Numbered from the stretch's first letter, positions 50,362 to 59,770 are shown. The stretch: 64,000 bases of DNA from Halococcoides cellulosivorans (GCF_003058365.1 NZ_CP028858.1:2344836-2408835); one strand, 5' to 3'. The notes: a model not told the origin generated them from the sequence alone. A program made the numbers and translations.

Positions 50362-52236
50362 ATGACCACCGACGGGTACACACCGATCAGCGCGTACGGC
50401 CTCATCGGCAACCTCGAAACGGCCGCGCTGGTGGGTGCAGACGGCTCGATCGACTGGTGTTGTCTGCCCTATCTCCAGTCACCGAGCGTGTTCGGCGCAC
50501 TCCTGGACGTCGAGAACGGCGGGCACTTCCGGATCCAGCCCGCCGAGCCCTTCGAGAGCTCCCAGCGCTACGAAGCACGGACGAACGTCTTGCGGACCGA
50601 CTTCGAGACCGACGCCGGCAGTGCCCGCTTGACGGATTTCATGCCGATTCTCAGCGCCGACCCGGCCGCGCCGTTCGCCCAGCCGTGGGTGTTCCGCAAG
50701 GTCGAGTGCACCGACGGGCGCGTTCCCCTCGACGTCGACTTTCGCCCGCGATTCGACTACGCGCGCGGCCGGACGACCGTCGAGTCCCTGAACGGCGAAA
50801 TCGTCGCCCGGGGCAACGGCGAGCATCTGTCGCTGTCGACCGACGCCGCCCTCCAGACCGACGGCGTCAGCGCGAGCGGGGTCGACCGCCTGGAGGCCGG
50901 CGACGTCCGCTGGCATACCGTCCAGTACGGCCAGCGCAAGCGCCCCGAATCCGTCGATCCGGAGACGCTGCTCGCGCGCGTCCGCGAGTACTGGCACAAC
51001 TGGACGCACGACTGTCGGACGGTGGCGACCGGAGCCTGTCCGTTCGAGGGGCCCCATCACGCGCTCGTCGAGCGATCGGAACTCGTCCTCAAGTTGCTCA
51101 TGCACCACCGGACCGGGGCGATCGCCGCCGCCCCGACGACGTCGCTGCCCGAACTGATCGGTGGGACGCGCAACTGGGACTACCGGTTCAGCTGGATTCG
51201 CGACGCCGCATTCACCATCCAGGCGCTCAACAAACTGGGCCACACCCGCGAATCGCGCGACTACTTCGACTGGTGTCTGGACGTGATCCACACCGAATCC
51301 GAGACGTTCCAGCCGTTCCAGCCGATGTTCGGCCTCCACGGCGACACCGAGATCACCGAGGAGACGCTCGATCACCTCTCGGGCTACCGGGGGTCGGCGC
51401 CCGTCAGGATCGGGAACGCCGCCCGCAATCAGTTGCAACTCGACGTGTTCGGTGAACTCGTCCACGCGCTGTACGAAACCTGCCAGTACGGCGAGACGAT
51501 CACGGAGACGAGTTGGGAGACGATCAGTGACGTCGTCGAGTACGTCTGCACGCTCTGGGACAAACGTGACGCGGGAATGTGGGAGGTCCGCAGCGACCCC
51601 GAACAGTTCGTCCACTCGAAGGTGATGTGCTGGGTCGCTCTGGACCGGGGGATCGAGATAGCCCGCGCCCACGACTTCGACGCGCCGATCGGACACTGGG
51701 CGTCGGTGCGATCGGACGTCCGTGAGGCCGTCATCGAACAGGGGTTCAGCGACGCGACGAACAGTTTCGGCCGGTCGTTCGAGTCCCCGGAGTTGCTGGA
51801 CGCGGCGGCACTCCGGATCCCGCTGGTCGGCTTCCTCCCGATCGACGACGACCGCGTCCAGGGGACGATCGACGCGATTCGCGACCGCCTGACCACCGAG
51901 GAGGGCCTGGTCTATCGCTACGAGGGCCGGGACGGAATCGCGGGCGGCGAAGGAGCGTTCCTGCTCTGTTCGTTCTGGCTCGTCGACTGTCTCGCGATGT
52001 CGGGCGACCTCCGGGAGGCCGAAGCGCTGTTCGAGACCATCGTCGAGTATGCCAGTCCGCTCGGCCTCTTCTCGGAGGAAGTCATCCCCCAGACCGGGGA
52101 ACTGCTCGGGAACTACCCGCAGGCGTTCAGCCACCTGGGGCTGATCAACAGCGTGCTCTACCTCCAGGCGGGCGAGGAGGGCGTCCCCAAGCCAGACCTC
52201 GACGGCGTCTCCTCGCACCCTCCGTCCGCGACGTAG
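50362..52236 (+). CDS. Glycoside hydrolase family 15 (glucoamylase/trehalase-like)
   Basis: The 624-residue protein has the archaeal GH15 layout: an N-terminal beta-sandwich beginning ISAYGLIGNLETAALVGADG, with SIDWCCLPYLQSPSVFGALL, and an (alpha/alpha)6 barrel. Barrel motifs include LPELIGGTRNWDYRFSWIRD and GGEGAFLLCSFWLVDCLA, whose Glu is a likely catalytic residue. No signal peptide is visible, so it is cytoplasmic. Several archaeal GH15 enzymes are trehalases, and otsA/otsB lie 4-7 kb away, so trehalose is a plausible substrate; starch-type oligosaccharides are the alternative. Confidence 0.88.
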   Translation: MTTDGYTPISAYGLIGNLETAALVGADGSIDWCCLPYLQSPSVFGALLDVENGGHFRIQPAEPFESSQRYEARTNVLRTDFETDAGSARLTDFMPILSADPAAPFAQPWVFRKVECTDGRVPLDVDFRPRFDYARGRTTVESLNGEIVARGNGEHLSLSTDAALQTDGVSASGVDRLEAGDVRWHTVQYGQRKRPESVDPETLLARVREYWHNWTHDCRTVATGACPFEGPHHALVERSELVLKLLMHHRTGAIAAAPTTSLPELIGGTRNWDYRFSWIRDAAFTIQALNKLGHTRESRDYFDWCLDVIHTESETFQPFQPMFGLHGDTEITEETLDHLSGYRGSAPVRIGNAARNQLQLDVFGELVHALYETCQYGETITETSWETISDVVEYVCTLWDKRDAGMWEVRSDPEQFVHSKVMCWVALDRGIEIARAHDFDAPIGHWASVRSDVREAVIEQGFSDATNSFGRSFESPELLDAAALRIPLVGFLPIDDDRVQGTIDAIRDRLTTEEGLVYRYEGRDGIAGGEGAFLLCSFWLVDCLAMSGDLREAEALFETIVEYASPLGLFSEEVIPQTGELLGNYPQAFSHLGLINSVLYLQAGEEGVPKPDLDGVSSHPPSAT

Positions 52237-52442
52237 CGTGCGTCTCGGACCGGCCGAGTCCCGACCAACGTGATTGGGGCCCGCTCCGCGGCGAGTAGGA
52301 GCGTAATACCCCGATTCGGCCGGACGTATACGGTCCATACTCCGTCGCAGATCGGCGCAATTCGGGGGTTTCGAGCCGTCTCACGCGATAAAGACGACCA
52401 CGCCCCCGGACGACCCGTCAAACACATTGACAGAGTGGAGAG

Positions 52443-52453
52443 AGTTATATAAT
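52443..52453 (+). promoter_or_regulatory. TATA box before the 52478 gene
   Basis: The sequence agttatataat is a textbook archaeal TATA box. The TA at 52446 lies 30 nt before the ATG at 52478, indicating a leaderless transcript. The rest of the gap from 52237 holds no gene. Confidence 0.7.
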
Positions 52454-52477
52454 GCAGTCCCTAATCTGTTCTCAGTC

Positions 52478-53191
52478 ATGAGTAGCCCTCCCTCCACAGC
52501 GACGACACAGTCCGAGATGGCCTCGACGACGACTGCGTCCGACGTGCTGACCCGAGACGGTGCGGTCGCTCTCGTCGTCGAGAACACCTCCGAGACGGGC
52601 CAGACGAGTCACTACTCGCTGCTCGTCCACGGCGACATCCAGGCGAGTTCCATCCTCTCGACCGACGACCCCGCACCGACGGTGACGGTGCTCGACGACG
52701 ACACGGTGCTGGTCGCCGGGAGCGTCACCGGCGGGACGGCCGGGTTCGTCCTGGACGGACAGGTCGTCGCCGCGGAGGTCGACGGCGCGGACCCGACCCT
52801 GACGGTCGGGGACCGAGTCGTCGATCCGGGCCGGTGGCCGACAGTCACGGCCTACACGGGCCACGGGCCAGAGGTCGAGCCCGTCACAGACCCGTTCCCG
52901 AACGGCGGGGAACTGGGCGCGACCCCGGAGGACCCGCTGTATCCCGAGGAGTACGTCCTCGAACTCTCGGCCAGCGGACTCGACGCCGCCGACGCCTACT
53001 GTTTCGACGTGGACGGCACCGTCCTCGATCACAGCGACGACGTGCGAGTCTCGGAGCTGGGCGACCGTGTCTACGGCAGTCTCCAGCCGGATTCGTCCGC
53101 CCGGATCGAGGTACGAGGGACGATCACGCGGATCGACACCGCCGACGGGATCGAGTTTGCTGTGCGGGCGCGTGACGACACGGCCGCCTGA
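52478..53191 (+). CDS. Hypothetical haloarchaeal protein, beta-rich
   Basis: The 237-residue protein starts at the ATG at 52478, with a short Ser/Thr-rich leader. The remainder reads as beta-strands: GAVALVVENTSETGQTSHYS, SLLVHGDIQASSI, VTVLDDDTVLVAGSVTGGT, GFVLDGQVVAAEVDG and YVLELSASGLDAADAYCFDV. No signal peptide or known catalytic motif is found. The product may be a cytoplasmic beta-sandwich protein. A strong TATA box suggests high expression. Function unknown. Confidence 0.72.
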   Translation: MSSPPSTATTQSEMASTTTASDVLTRDGAVALVVENTSETGQTSHYSLLVHGDIQASSILSTDDPAPTVTVLDDDTVLVAGSVTGGTAGFVLDGQVVAAEVDGADPTLTVGDRVVDPGRWPTVTAYTGHGPEVEPVTDPFPNGGELGATPEDPLYPEEYVLELSASGLDAADAYCFDVDGTVLDHSDDVRVSELGDRVYGSLQPDSSARIEVRGTITRIDTADGIEFAVRARDDTAA

Positions 53192-53402
53192 GGACCGCGT
53201 CCTCAGAGTGTGCGTCGTCGATGTGGGTCTCCCGTGGCGGTTCATCGGGCAGTTGTTTTTCCCAGGATATCCGGATCGAAGCCGTGGCTCTACCCACGCG
53301 GTTCGGGAACGAATCGGATCGGAACGGGACCGTCGCTGCGGTCGCCATGCGAGAGCCGGTCCCGCGAGACCAGCGAACGAGAACGGCGAAGATTAGAGGC
53401 GA

Positions 53403-53456
53403 GACTATTATAGTTGAGACTATTATAGTCTGATTCCTAACTTCGGCACTTATATC
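53403..53456 (+). promoter_or_regulatory. Two tandem GACTATTATAGTY palindromes and a TATA box before the ATPase gene
   Basis: Near-palindromic 13-mers (GACTATTATAGTT at 53403 and GACTATTATAGTC at 53418) are spaced 15 bp apart. The second is a perfect palindrome with a central T. The TATA-like cttatatct follows, with its TA at 53451, 28 nt before the ATG at 53481. The pair sits 20-47 nt upstream of the TATA, as expected for an activator or repressor site. Confidence 0.62.
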
Positions 53457-53480
53457 TATCTCCCACCACGACCAGAGTGT

Positions 53481-54896
53481 ATGGATCAGTTCGTCAATCG
53501 TCTCGATGAGCTCGATCGATTGGAGACGCTCTACGAGAGTGATGCCGCAGAACTCGCAATCATCTATGGGCGTCGCCAGATCGGGAAGAGCGAACTCGTC
53601 CGCCGATCGATTGCCGACCGCGACGATGCCGTGTACTATCAGGCAGTCCAAGGAACAGCGACGACACAGCTCAGGCGATTCGTCGAGGCGGCAGCGACGA
53701 CCTATCCAGACATCACGGCCGTCAAAGAGGAATGGGAACCGCTCCTGACGTACCTCACCGACAGAGACGCAGTCACCGTCATCGACGAATTCCCGTACCT
53801 CGTCGAATCGAACGAGGGGCTTCCATCGGTCATTCAACACCAGTGGGATACAGCCGTCGACGAGAGTCAGGCAGCGCTCGTCCTCACAGGCTCTGCAATC
53901 GGCATGATGCATACCCACGTTCTCGATGGCGGTGCGCCGCTCTATGGCCGGGTGTCCCAGACACCGAACGGCCGCCTCGAACTCACCCAATTGCCGTTTC
54001 GCTCCATCCAGGAGTTCGTACCGACGTACGATCCCGAAGAACGGGTGTTCGTCTATGGCGTCTTCGGCGGCACACCCCGATATCTGAGCCCGCTCGACCC
54101 ATCAGAGAGCTTCGGAGCGAACGTGACGCGGCTTCTCTGTGACCCTGATGGCCCACTCCACGACGAGCCCGAAACCGTCCTTCAGATGGAGCTCAACGAA
54201 GTGAACACGTATTTTTCGGTCCTAGAGTCGATAGCAAGCGGGAACCGTAGTCGAAACGAGATCGCCCAGGGGGCGGGCATCGAGAGCACAAATACGTCGT
54301 ATTACTTCGACCAGTTGGAAACGCTCCAGATCATCGAAAAGCATCATCCGGCACTCACCGATCCGGCGCGCAGCAAACGAACTCGATACCGGATTCGAGA
54401 CCCCGTATTCCGGTTTTACTTCCGATATCTCTACGGCCGCGAGGGGCAATACGACCTCTACGGCGAGAACGCCTACGCGGATCTCATCGAGCCAGAATTA
54501 CCCGACTTCGTCAGCGAAACGTTCGAATCGCTCTGTCACCAGGCGGTGTCAGCACTCTATGCAGACTACCAGCTCACAGCACCACCACACCAATGGTGGT
54601 ACAAGGGCCAGGAGATAGACGTCGTCGCACCGACTGACGAGTCGACGCTGATCGCTGGTGAAGCGAAATTTACCACCACTCCCCTCGGCTATGGCGTGCT
54701 CGCAGACCTCGAAGACGACGTGAAGCACATCGATTGGACACCCCCAGAGGGTGACGACCCGACGTACGAGTTCGCCTTGTTCAGCCGGTCTGGGTTCAAA
54801 TGCTCCGTCGAGGAAGCTGCAGACGAGCGGGACGATCTGCGTCTCTTCGATCTCTCCGACATCGTTGCCGTTCTCGAACGTGAAATCAGCCATTGA
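53481..54896 (+). CDS. Archaeal AAA ATPase with DUF234 nuclease-like C-terminus
   Basis: The 471-residue protein has a P-loop (LAIIYGRRQIGKSELVRRS; GRRQIGKS is Walker A), Walker B (AVTVIDEFPYLVE) and a sensor region (ALVLTGSAIGMM). A winged-helix segment (ASGNRSRNEIAQGAGIESTN, then TSYYFDQLETLQII) follows, and a C-terminal DUF234 domain with a PD-(D/E)xK-like core (QEIDVVAPTDESTLIAGEAK, with Asp, Glu and Lys). This is the archaeal ATPase family expanded in many archaea with largely unknown role, possibly genome defence or element maintenance. Base composition is less GC-rich than its neighbours, suggesting acquisition. Confidence 0.9.
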   Translation: MDQFVNRLDELDRLETLYESDAAELAIIYGRRQIGKSELVRRSIADRDDAVYYQAVQGTATTQLRRFVEAAATTYPDITAVKEEWEPLLTYLTDRDAVTVIDEFPYLVESNEGLPSVIQHQWDTAVDESQAALVLTGSAIGMMHTHVLDGGAPLYGRVSQTPNGRLELTQLPFRSIQEFVPTYDPEERVFVYGVFGGTPRYLSPLDPSESFGANVTRLLCDPDGPLHDEPETVLQMELNEVNTYFSVLESIASGNRSRNEIAQGAGIESTNTSYYFDQLETLQIIEKHHPALTDPARSKRTRYRIRDPVFRFYFRYLYGREGQYDLYGENAYADLIEPELPDFVSETFESLCHQAVSALYADYQLTAPPHQWWYKGQEIDVVAPTDESTLIAGEAKFTTTPLGYGVLADLEDDVKHIDWTPPEGDDPTYEFALFSRSGFKCSVEEAADERDDLRLFDLSDIVAVLEREISH

Positions 54897-55066
54897 CCCC
54901 AGAGATACGGTCTCACCACCCACTCGATACTGTGAACGGCACACATCACGGCGATTTTTCGAGATTCGCCCGGCATTAAAAAAACCACTGTGGGCGACCG
55001 GCGAGTCCGCGCTTCATCCCGCCCCAGTGAACGATCGACGGCGGCGCTGTCCGGCGATGCACCTGC

Positions 55067-56524
55067 TCACTGCAAGTATCCAAGCTGTTCGAGCCGCGCC
55101 TTTCGCTGGCCACCGATCGCGACCGAGCCGTCGGGGTCGGCGTGATCGAACGCGGACAGCCAGTCGTCGAGGCGGCGCTCTAATCTGCGGACGACGCGCG
55201 GATTCGACGCCGCGACGTCGCGCTGTTCGTCGGGATCGGTCGCGACGTCGTACAGTTCCGTCGTCCCGTCCGACCCCCGGACGAGTTTGTACTCGGCGGT
55301 CCGAATCGCTCGCAACGACCGGTCGAGATCGTAGACCGACGCGGGCAGGTCTCCGACGTGGTGTTCGAGCGCGTCGATCGACGGGACGGGGCCCCGATAC
55401 TCGCTGACGACGAATGCGCGGGGGTCGGCGTCGGCGGTCGGGTGGATGGAGCGGCCCTGAAATCCCGCCCGCGCGTCGGGGGCCTCGACACCGGCCGCGT
55501 CGAGCAGCGTCGGCACGATGTCGGCCAGACTCACGAACTCATGCAGGTCGCCCCACCCCTCGAACGCGCCGCCGCTGATCACGAGCGGGACGTGAACGAG
55601 CGAATCATAGAGACAGTACTGGTGGTCCATCAGCCCGTGATCGCCGAGGTTCTCGCCGTGGTCGGCGACGACGACGAAGACGGTGTTTTCGAGTTCGCCG
55701 GCGTCGGCGAGTGCCGCCCTGACCGCCGCGATCTGTTCGTCGATGTGGGCGATCTCGGCGCGATACAGTCCGCGCAAGGCGCGAAAGTCTCGATCGGACA
55801 TCGACACGTGGCCGGCGAGATACCCCCAGGGCGCCTGGGAGACCGCGATCGCCTCCTCGTACCCGATGTCCTCGGGGAGGTGGGCCGCCGCGAGTCGCCG
55901 GGGCGGGCGATAGTCGAGGTGGGGTTCGATGTAGTTCGCGAGCAAGAAGAAGGGGCGCTCGGCCGACCGGTCGGCCACCCAGTCGCGAATCCACCGGGTG
56001 GTTCGCTCCGCGCCGTCGTCGCCGCGGTGGTCCCGGTACAGGCGATACAGTGCGTTCGTGGTGTTGACGAGGGGATTCCCCTCGAACAGTGTGCTGGCGA
56101 CGGTGTGCAGTCGGTCCTCGTCGGTCACGTCGACGAGTTCGCTCAACGAGGTCGACGACTGGAGGAGTTGCCACATGTGATGAAAGTCGTCGAACCCCCG
56201 TTCGAACCCCGATTCGGCGGCCAGCCAGGTGTTGTTCGAGACACACTGCGTCTCGTAGCCCGCCTCCGAGAGGAGTCCGGGGAGCGTCGGAAGCGCGTCG
56301 TCGAGGAACTCGTGGTCGGCGTGCGCGCCGTGTTTCGAGGGGACGGTGCCGGTCAGAATCGACGCGTGTGAGGGGAGTGTCCACGGCGCGGTGGCGAACG
56401 CGTTCGTCGCGCGCAGTCCCCGATCCCCGAGCGCGGCGAGTGTCGGGGCGACCGAGTCGTCGTACGCGTCGTCGACGCGCGTCGTGTCCGTGACGAACAG
56501 CACGATGTTCGGCGGTGCAGCCAT
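55067..56524 (-). CDS. Sulfatase-fold protein lacking the formylglycine cysteine
   Basis: The 485-residue protein is of the alkaline phosphatase/sulfatase superfamily: PPNIVLFVTDTTRVDDAYDD with metal ligands, DRGLRATNAFATAPWTLPSH and VVVADHGENLGDHGLMDHQY. At the nucleophile position the sequence is PWTLPSH with Thr, not the Cys of sulfatases, so formylglycine chemistry is excluded and a phosphotransferase or phosphodiesterase is more likely. The ending ARLEQLGYLQ is typical of haloarchaeal members found in glycan clusters. No signal peptide is visible. Its promoter includes a GTAGGC-type box 30 nt from the ATG. Confidence 0.86.
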   Translation of the reverse strand: MAAPPNIVLFVTDTTRVDDAYDDSVAPTLAALGDRGLRATNAFATAPWTLPSHASILTGTVPSKHGAHADHEFLDDALPTLPGLLSEAGYETQCVSNNTWLAAESGFERGFDDFHHMWQLLQSSTSLSELVDVTDEDRLHTVASTLFEGNPLVNTTNALYRLYRDHRGDDGAERTTRWIRDWVADRSAERPFFLLANYIEPHLDYRPPRRLAAAHLPEDIGYEEAIAVSQAPWGYLAGHVSMSDRDFRALRGLYRAEIAHIDEQIAAVRAALADAGELENTVFVVVADHGENLGDHGLMDHQYCLYDSLVHVPLVISGGAFEGWGDLHEFVSLADIVPTLLDAAGVEAPDARAGFQGRSIHPTADADPRAFVVSEYRGPVPSIDALEHHVGDLPASVYDLDRSLRAIRTAEYKLVRGSDGTTELYDVATDPDEQRDVAASNPRVVRRLERRLDDWLSAFDHADPDGSVAIGGQRKARLEQLGYLQ

Positions 56525-56606
56525 TGACCACCGATCGAGGGCGACGGGGAAATCTAAACGGTGCCTACCGGCGGTATCGGACGGTCTACCCGGCGGCCAA
56601 GCTGGA

Positions 56607-57422
56607 TCACGACGGCGGCTGCACCGGGTGGCGGGCGCACGTGCTCACGAGCCAGCCGAGCAGGAGAGTCACACCCTGGGGGTCCGGGACGCGGACCGAC
56701 GCGGCCGTCGGGCGATCGCCCACCAAGACGCCGAACCCCGCGGGTTCCGCCGCGCGAAAGGCGTCCTCGTCGGTGATATCGTCGCCCACGGCCAGGACGC
56801 ACGCCCCGGGCCGGCGCTCGCGGAGGCGGTCGACGATGCGATCCTTGCCGACCGCGACGGCCGGGCGAACCTCGACGATCTGCTTGCCGGGGTGGCATTC
56901 GAGGCCGTCGACCGCGTCGACGACCGCTGTCGTCGTCTCGCGCACCGTCGAGACTGCCGATTCGGGGACGCACCGGGTGTGGACCGTCGCGGTCAGGCCC
57001 TTGTCCTCGACCGTACAGCCGGGCACGTCGGCCAGGCGAGATTCGAGGGTCTCGACGGTCGCATCGAGTGTCCGGGTCGCGCCCTGGGCGGCCTCGACGA
57101 CCTCCCGTCCGTCCGGGCCCTCGAACGCGAGGCCGTGGTTGCCGGCGTAGTGGACGCCCGTGAGGCCGACACGAGCGCGGAGGTCGTCGAGCGACCGGCC
57201 GCTCACGACGGCGACCGTGACGCTCGGCGTGTCGACCAGTTCCCGGAGGAGTCGCCGGTTCGCCGGGAGCATCGTCGCGTCGTCGGGGTCCTCGACGATG
57301 GGCGCGAGCGTGCCGTCGAAGTCGAGACAGACGATCAGGCCGTCTGCGCTCGCGAGCGCCGCCCGCACGCGCGACAGCCATTCGTGATCGAGTCGCGGCG
57401 CTCGATCAGTTGGGGCGGACAT
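56607..57422 (-). CDS. otsB: Trehalose-6-phosphate phosphatase
   Basis: This HAD-family enzyme removes phosphate from trehalose-6-phosphate. The 271-residue protein has the HAD motif LIVCLDFDGTLAPIVEDPDD with nucleophile Asp, then TVAVVSGRSLDDLRARVGLT, the family-typical VHYAGNHGLAFEGPDG and the metal-site motif CVLAVGDDITDEDAFRA. The ATG at 57422 overlaps the end of otsA by 17 bp, so the two are co-translated. Together they complete trehalose synthesis, whose product serves as a compatible solute. Confidence 0.94.
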   Translation of the reverse strand: MSAPTDRAPRLDHEWLSRVRAALASADGLIVCLDFDGTLAPIVEDPDDATMLPANRRLLRELVDTPSVTVAVVSGRSLDDLRARVGLTGVHYAGNHGLAFEGPDGREVVEAAQGATRTLDATVETLESRLADVPGCTVEDKGLTATVHTRCVPESAVSTVRETTTAVVDAVDGLECHPGKQIVEVRPAVAVGKDRIVDRLRERRPGACVLAVGDDITDEDAFRAAEPAGFGVLVGDRPTAASVRVPDPQGVTLLLGWLVSTCARHPVQPPS

Positions 57423-58914
57423 TGTGGTGGGTCCGCGATTCCCGGACGTCGTCGGCGGTCGCTGCGGCCTCGTCGAGCCACCACGCGAGGTCGGTCTCGT
57501 GGACCGCCCGGCGGAGACGCCGCATCCGCCGCCAGCGCTCGGCGTCGTCCATCTCGATCGCGCGTTCGATCGCTTCGGCCGCTCGATCCGTATCGTAGGG
57601 ATCGAACGCGACGGCGGCCTCCCCCAGTTGCTCGTAGGCACCTGTAAAGGGGCTGAGCAACAGCACACCGTCGGAGTCGACCTGCGCGGCGACGTACTCT
57701 TTGGCGACGAGGTTCATCCCGTCCCGGAGCGGGCTGACGATGGCCATGTCGCTGTGTCTGTACAGCGAGTAGAGGACGTCCCGATCGAGCGTCCGTGTGG
57801 TGTACACCACCGGCGACCACTCGTCGGTCCCGAAGCGGTCGTTCAGCGCCCGAATGCGGTCCTCGACGGTCTCTCGGAGGCGCTGATAGGCAGGAATGCC
57901 CTCCCGAGACGGCGCTCCCTTCTGGATGTACGTGAACTCACCGCGCAGATCGGGGCGGGTCTCGAACAGCCGTTCGAGCGCGTCCAGACGCCTGGGGATG
58001 CCTTTCGTGTAATCGAGGCGGTCGACGCCGATGGCGACGGTCTCCTCACCGACGTCGTGTCTGGCGCGGAACTGCGCCCAGGCGACCGAGTCGTCCGCGG
58101 CGACGGTGTCCCGGATCGTCGGGGCGTCGACTCCGAGCGGGATCGCCGCGAGCTGTGTGGTCCGGCCCTCGGAGACGACGCTGTCGGTGTCCCAGTCGAC
58201 GGTCGCACCGTCGCAGTGCTGGTCGACACACTGCAGAAAGTTCGCACAGTACCGGGGCGTGTGAAAGACGAGGAGGTCGTTGCCCAACAGGCCGTCGAGG
58301 ATCGCCTCGCTTTGCGGACAGAGGCGGAACACGTCCGGCGCGGGCCAGGGGATGTGAAAGAACTGCATCTGGAAGGCGTCGGGGGCGGCCGCTCTGACCA
58401 TCCGCGGCGCGAGCACGAAGTGATAGTCCTGGAACCAGACGGTGGTGTCGCTGTCGACGTGGCCGCTGACCACGTCGGCGAACTGCGCGTTGACGTCGCG
58501 ATACTGCTCCCAGTGGTCGGTCTCGAAGCTCACCCGGCCGGTCGCCGTGTGACAGAGCGGCCAGAGCGCCTGGTTGGCGTAGCCCTCGTAATACCCGCGG
58601 ACCTCATAGTCGGTGAGACCGATTCGTTCGAGCGTGTAAGCCGGGTCCGACGGAGGGACCTGCACCTGATCGTCACCGTCGACGACGTCGAAATCGGCGT
58701 CACCGTCGCCCCAGGCGATCCACGTCCCGTCGGTCCGCTGCATCACCGGGTCGATGGCGCTCGCCAGCCCACCCACGGGCGTATCGACCGTGACCTTGCC
58801 GTCGTCGTACTCGTGTCGGTAGGGCTGGCGATTGGACACGAGCACCAGATCGTCGATCGCCACGGTGGCGTCGTCTCGACGGTCGACCTCGACTGCCTCT
58901 CCTGTGTGAGTCAT
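57406..58914 (-). CDS. otsA: Alpha,alpha-trehalose-phosphate synthase (GT20)
   Basis: The 502-residue retaining GT-B enzyme makes trehalose-6-phosphate from a nucleotide-glucose and glucose-6-phosphate. Family stretches are LVLVSNRQPYRHEYDDGKV, VGGLASAIDPV, TTVWFQDYHFVLAPRMVR, FFHIPWPAPDVFRLCPQSEA, the acceptor/donor region IGVDRLDYTKGIPRRLDALE and IVSPLRDGMNLVAKEYVAAQ. All are intact and the length is normal. It precedes otsB with a 17-bp overlap. A TATA-like catttatatt lies about 60 bp upstream. Confidence 0.96.
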   Translation of the reverse strand: MTHTGEAVEVDRRDDATVAIDDLVLVSNRQPYRHEYDDGKVTVDTPVGGLASAIDPVMQRTDGTWIAWGDGDADFDVVDGDDQVQVPPSDPAYTLERIGLTDYEVRGYYEGYANQALWPLCHTATGRVSFETDHWEQYRDVNAQFADVVSGHVDSDTTVWFQDYHFVLAPRMVRAAAPDAFQMQFFHIPWPAPDVFRLCPQSEAILDGLLGNDLLVFHTPRYCANFLQCVDQHCDGATVDWDTDSVVSEGRTTQLAAIPLGVDAPTIRDTVAADDSVAWAQFRARHDVGEETVAIGVDRLDYTKGIPRRLDALERLFETRPDLRGEFTYIQKGAPSREGIPAYQRLRETVEDRIRALNDRFGTDEWSPVVYTTRTLDRDVLYSLYRHSDMAIVSPLRDGMNLVAKEYVAAQVDSDGVLLLSPFTGAYEQLGEAAVAFDPYDTDRAAEAIERAIEMDDAERWRRMRRLRRAVHETDLAWWLDEAAATADDVRESRTHHNVRPN

Positions 58915-59287
58915 TGCCGTGGACCTTCTTATCGGCTACGGGGAAAGAACGCACACCCGGCGTGTACAAGCCATTTATATTCCGTGGGGTACCGCTCGGC
59001 CAGCGAGTCGGGACAGGCCCGCGAGACCAGTGATTAGAGGGCTCACGACGTCGACACGGGAGAGAACCGGTGGACGATCGCGCTTCGGAACGACGGGGGG
59101 AATAGCGGCCCTCGCAGCCACATCCACGCCAGCGATCCACGGCGGAAGCGTCCGCGCGGGGTTCAGCGACCACCGGTTCGGAGTCAGCGCACGACCGGCG
59201 AGGACCTGCGGACCGGCACGCGATATTCGCTCGGAGTCGAGTGGCCAGCGACTGACCGGACGTGAACACACGTGTCAGTGCCGTCGC
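58915..59287. other. Intergenic region upstream of otsA
   Basis: No gene is seen in 373 bases. A TATA-like catttatatt (58972-58981; on the minus strand aatataaatg) could serve otsA with a leader of about 30 nt. Otherwise nothing recognised. Confidence 0.5.
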
Positions 59288-59770
59288 TCACGCCGAGACC
59301 GACCCGGACGCCCCACTCGTCTCGACGTGGCGGGCCAGGATCCGTGCGTTCCAGGCGTTAGCCTTCCAGACGGCGTCGAAGACGGACCCGAGCACCGGGA
59401 CCGAACCGACGACCAGGTCGATCGCCACGTAGGCACTCATGCGCGCGAGCGTCAGCACCCCCACGCCGAGACGGACCGCTTCGAGGAGGATGTACACCGA
59501 GAACAGGGCCGCGACCGTGTCGCCAGCGATGGGGAGCACGCCGATGATCGGGTCGAGACCGATCCGCTGGTCCGTCCCCGGAATCCGGACGGCATCGTCG
59601 AGCACGCGACCGACCAGTTCGACGCGACGGACGGCCGGATGCGTGGCCGCTCCGGTGGCATCGGCCGCTCCGGTGGCGTCGGCCGCTCCGGTGGCGTCGG
59701 CCGCTCCGGTGGCGTCGGCCGCTCCGGTGGCGTCGGCCGCTCCAACGGCGTCACTCGATGCGTGTCGCAT
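59288..59770 (-). CDS. DUF4112-family membrane protein with N-terminal tandem repeat
   Basis: The 160-residue protein starts at the ATG at 59770. A low-complexity N-terminus (five copies of an AADATG-type hexapeptide) is followed by the DUF4112 region: VELVGRVLDDAVRIPGTDQR, IGLDPIIGVLPIAGDTVAAL and LVVGSVPVLGSVFDAVWKAN. Two hydrophobic helices span the membrane. This family is widespread in bacteria and haloarchaea and its function is unknown. A rubredoxin-like gene lies on the other strand 173 bp away. Confidence 0.85.
   Translation of the reverse strand: MRHASSDAVGAADATGAADATGAADATGAADATGAADATGAATHPAVRRVELVGRVLDDAVRIPGTDQRIGLDPIIGVLPIAGDTVAALFSVYILLEAVRLGVGVLTLARMSAYVAIDLVVGSVPVLGSVFDAVWKANAWNARILARHVETSGASGSVSA
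59649..59738 (-). repeat. Five 18-bp tandem repeats in the DUF4112 gene
   Basis: The unit gctccggtggcgtcggcc (+ strand) repeats five times from 59649, with one base difference in the first copy. A sixth diverged copy follows at 59739. It encodes the Ala/Asp/Thr/Gly hexapeptide at the N-terminus. Confidence 0.92.

Noticed and set aside
57424-59037. 537-codon open frame opposite otsA
   Set aside because: Shadow of a gene with intact trehalose synthase motifs.
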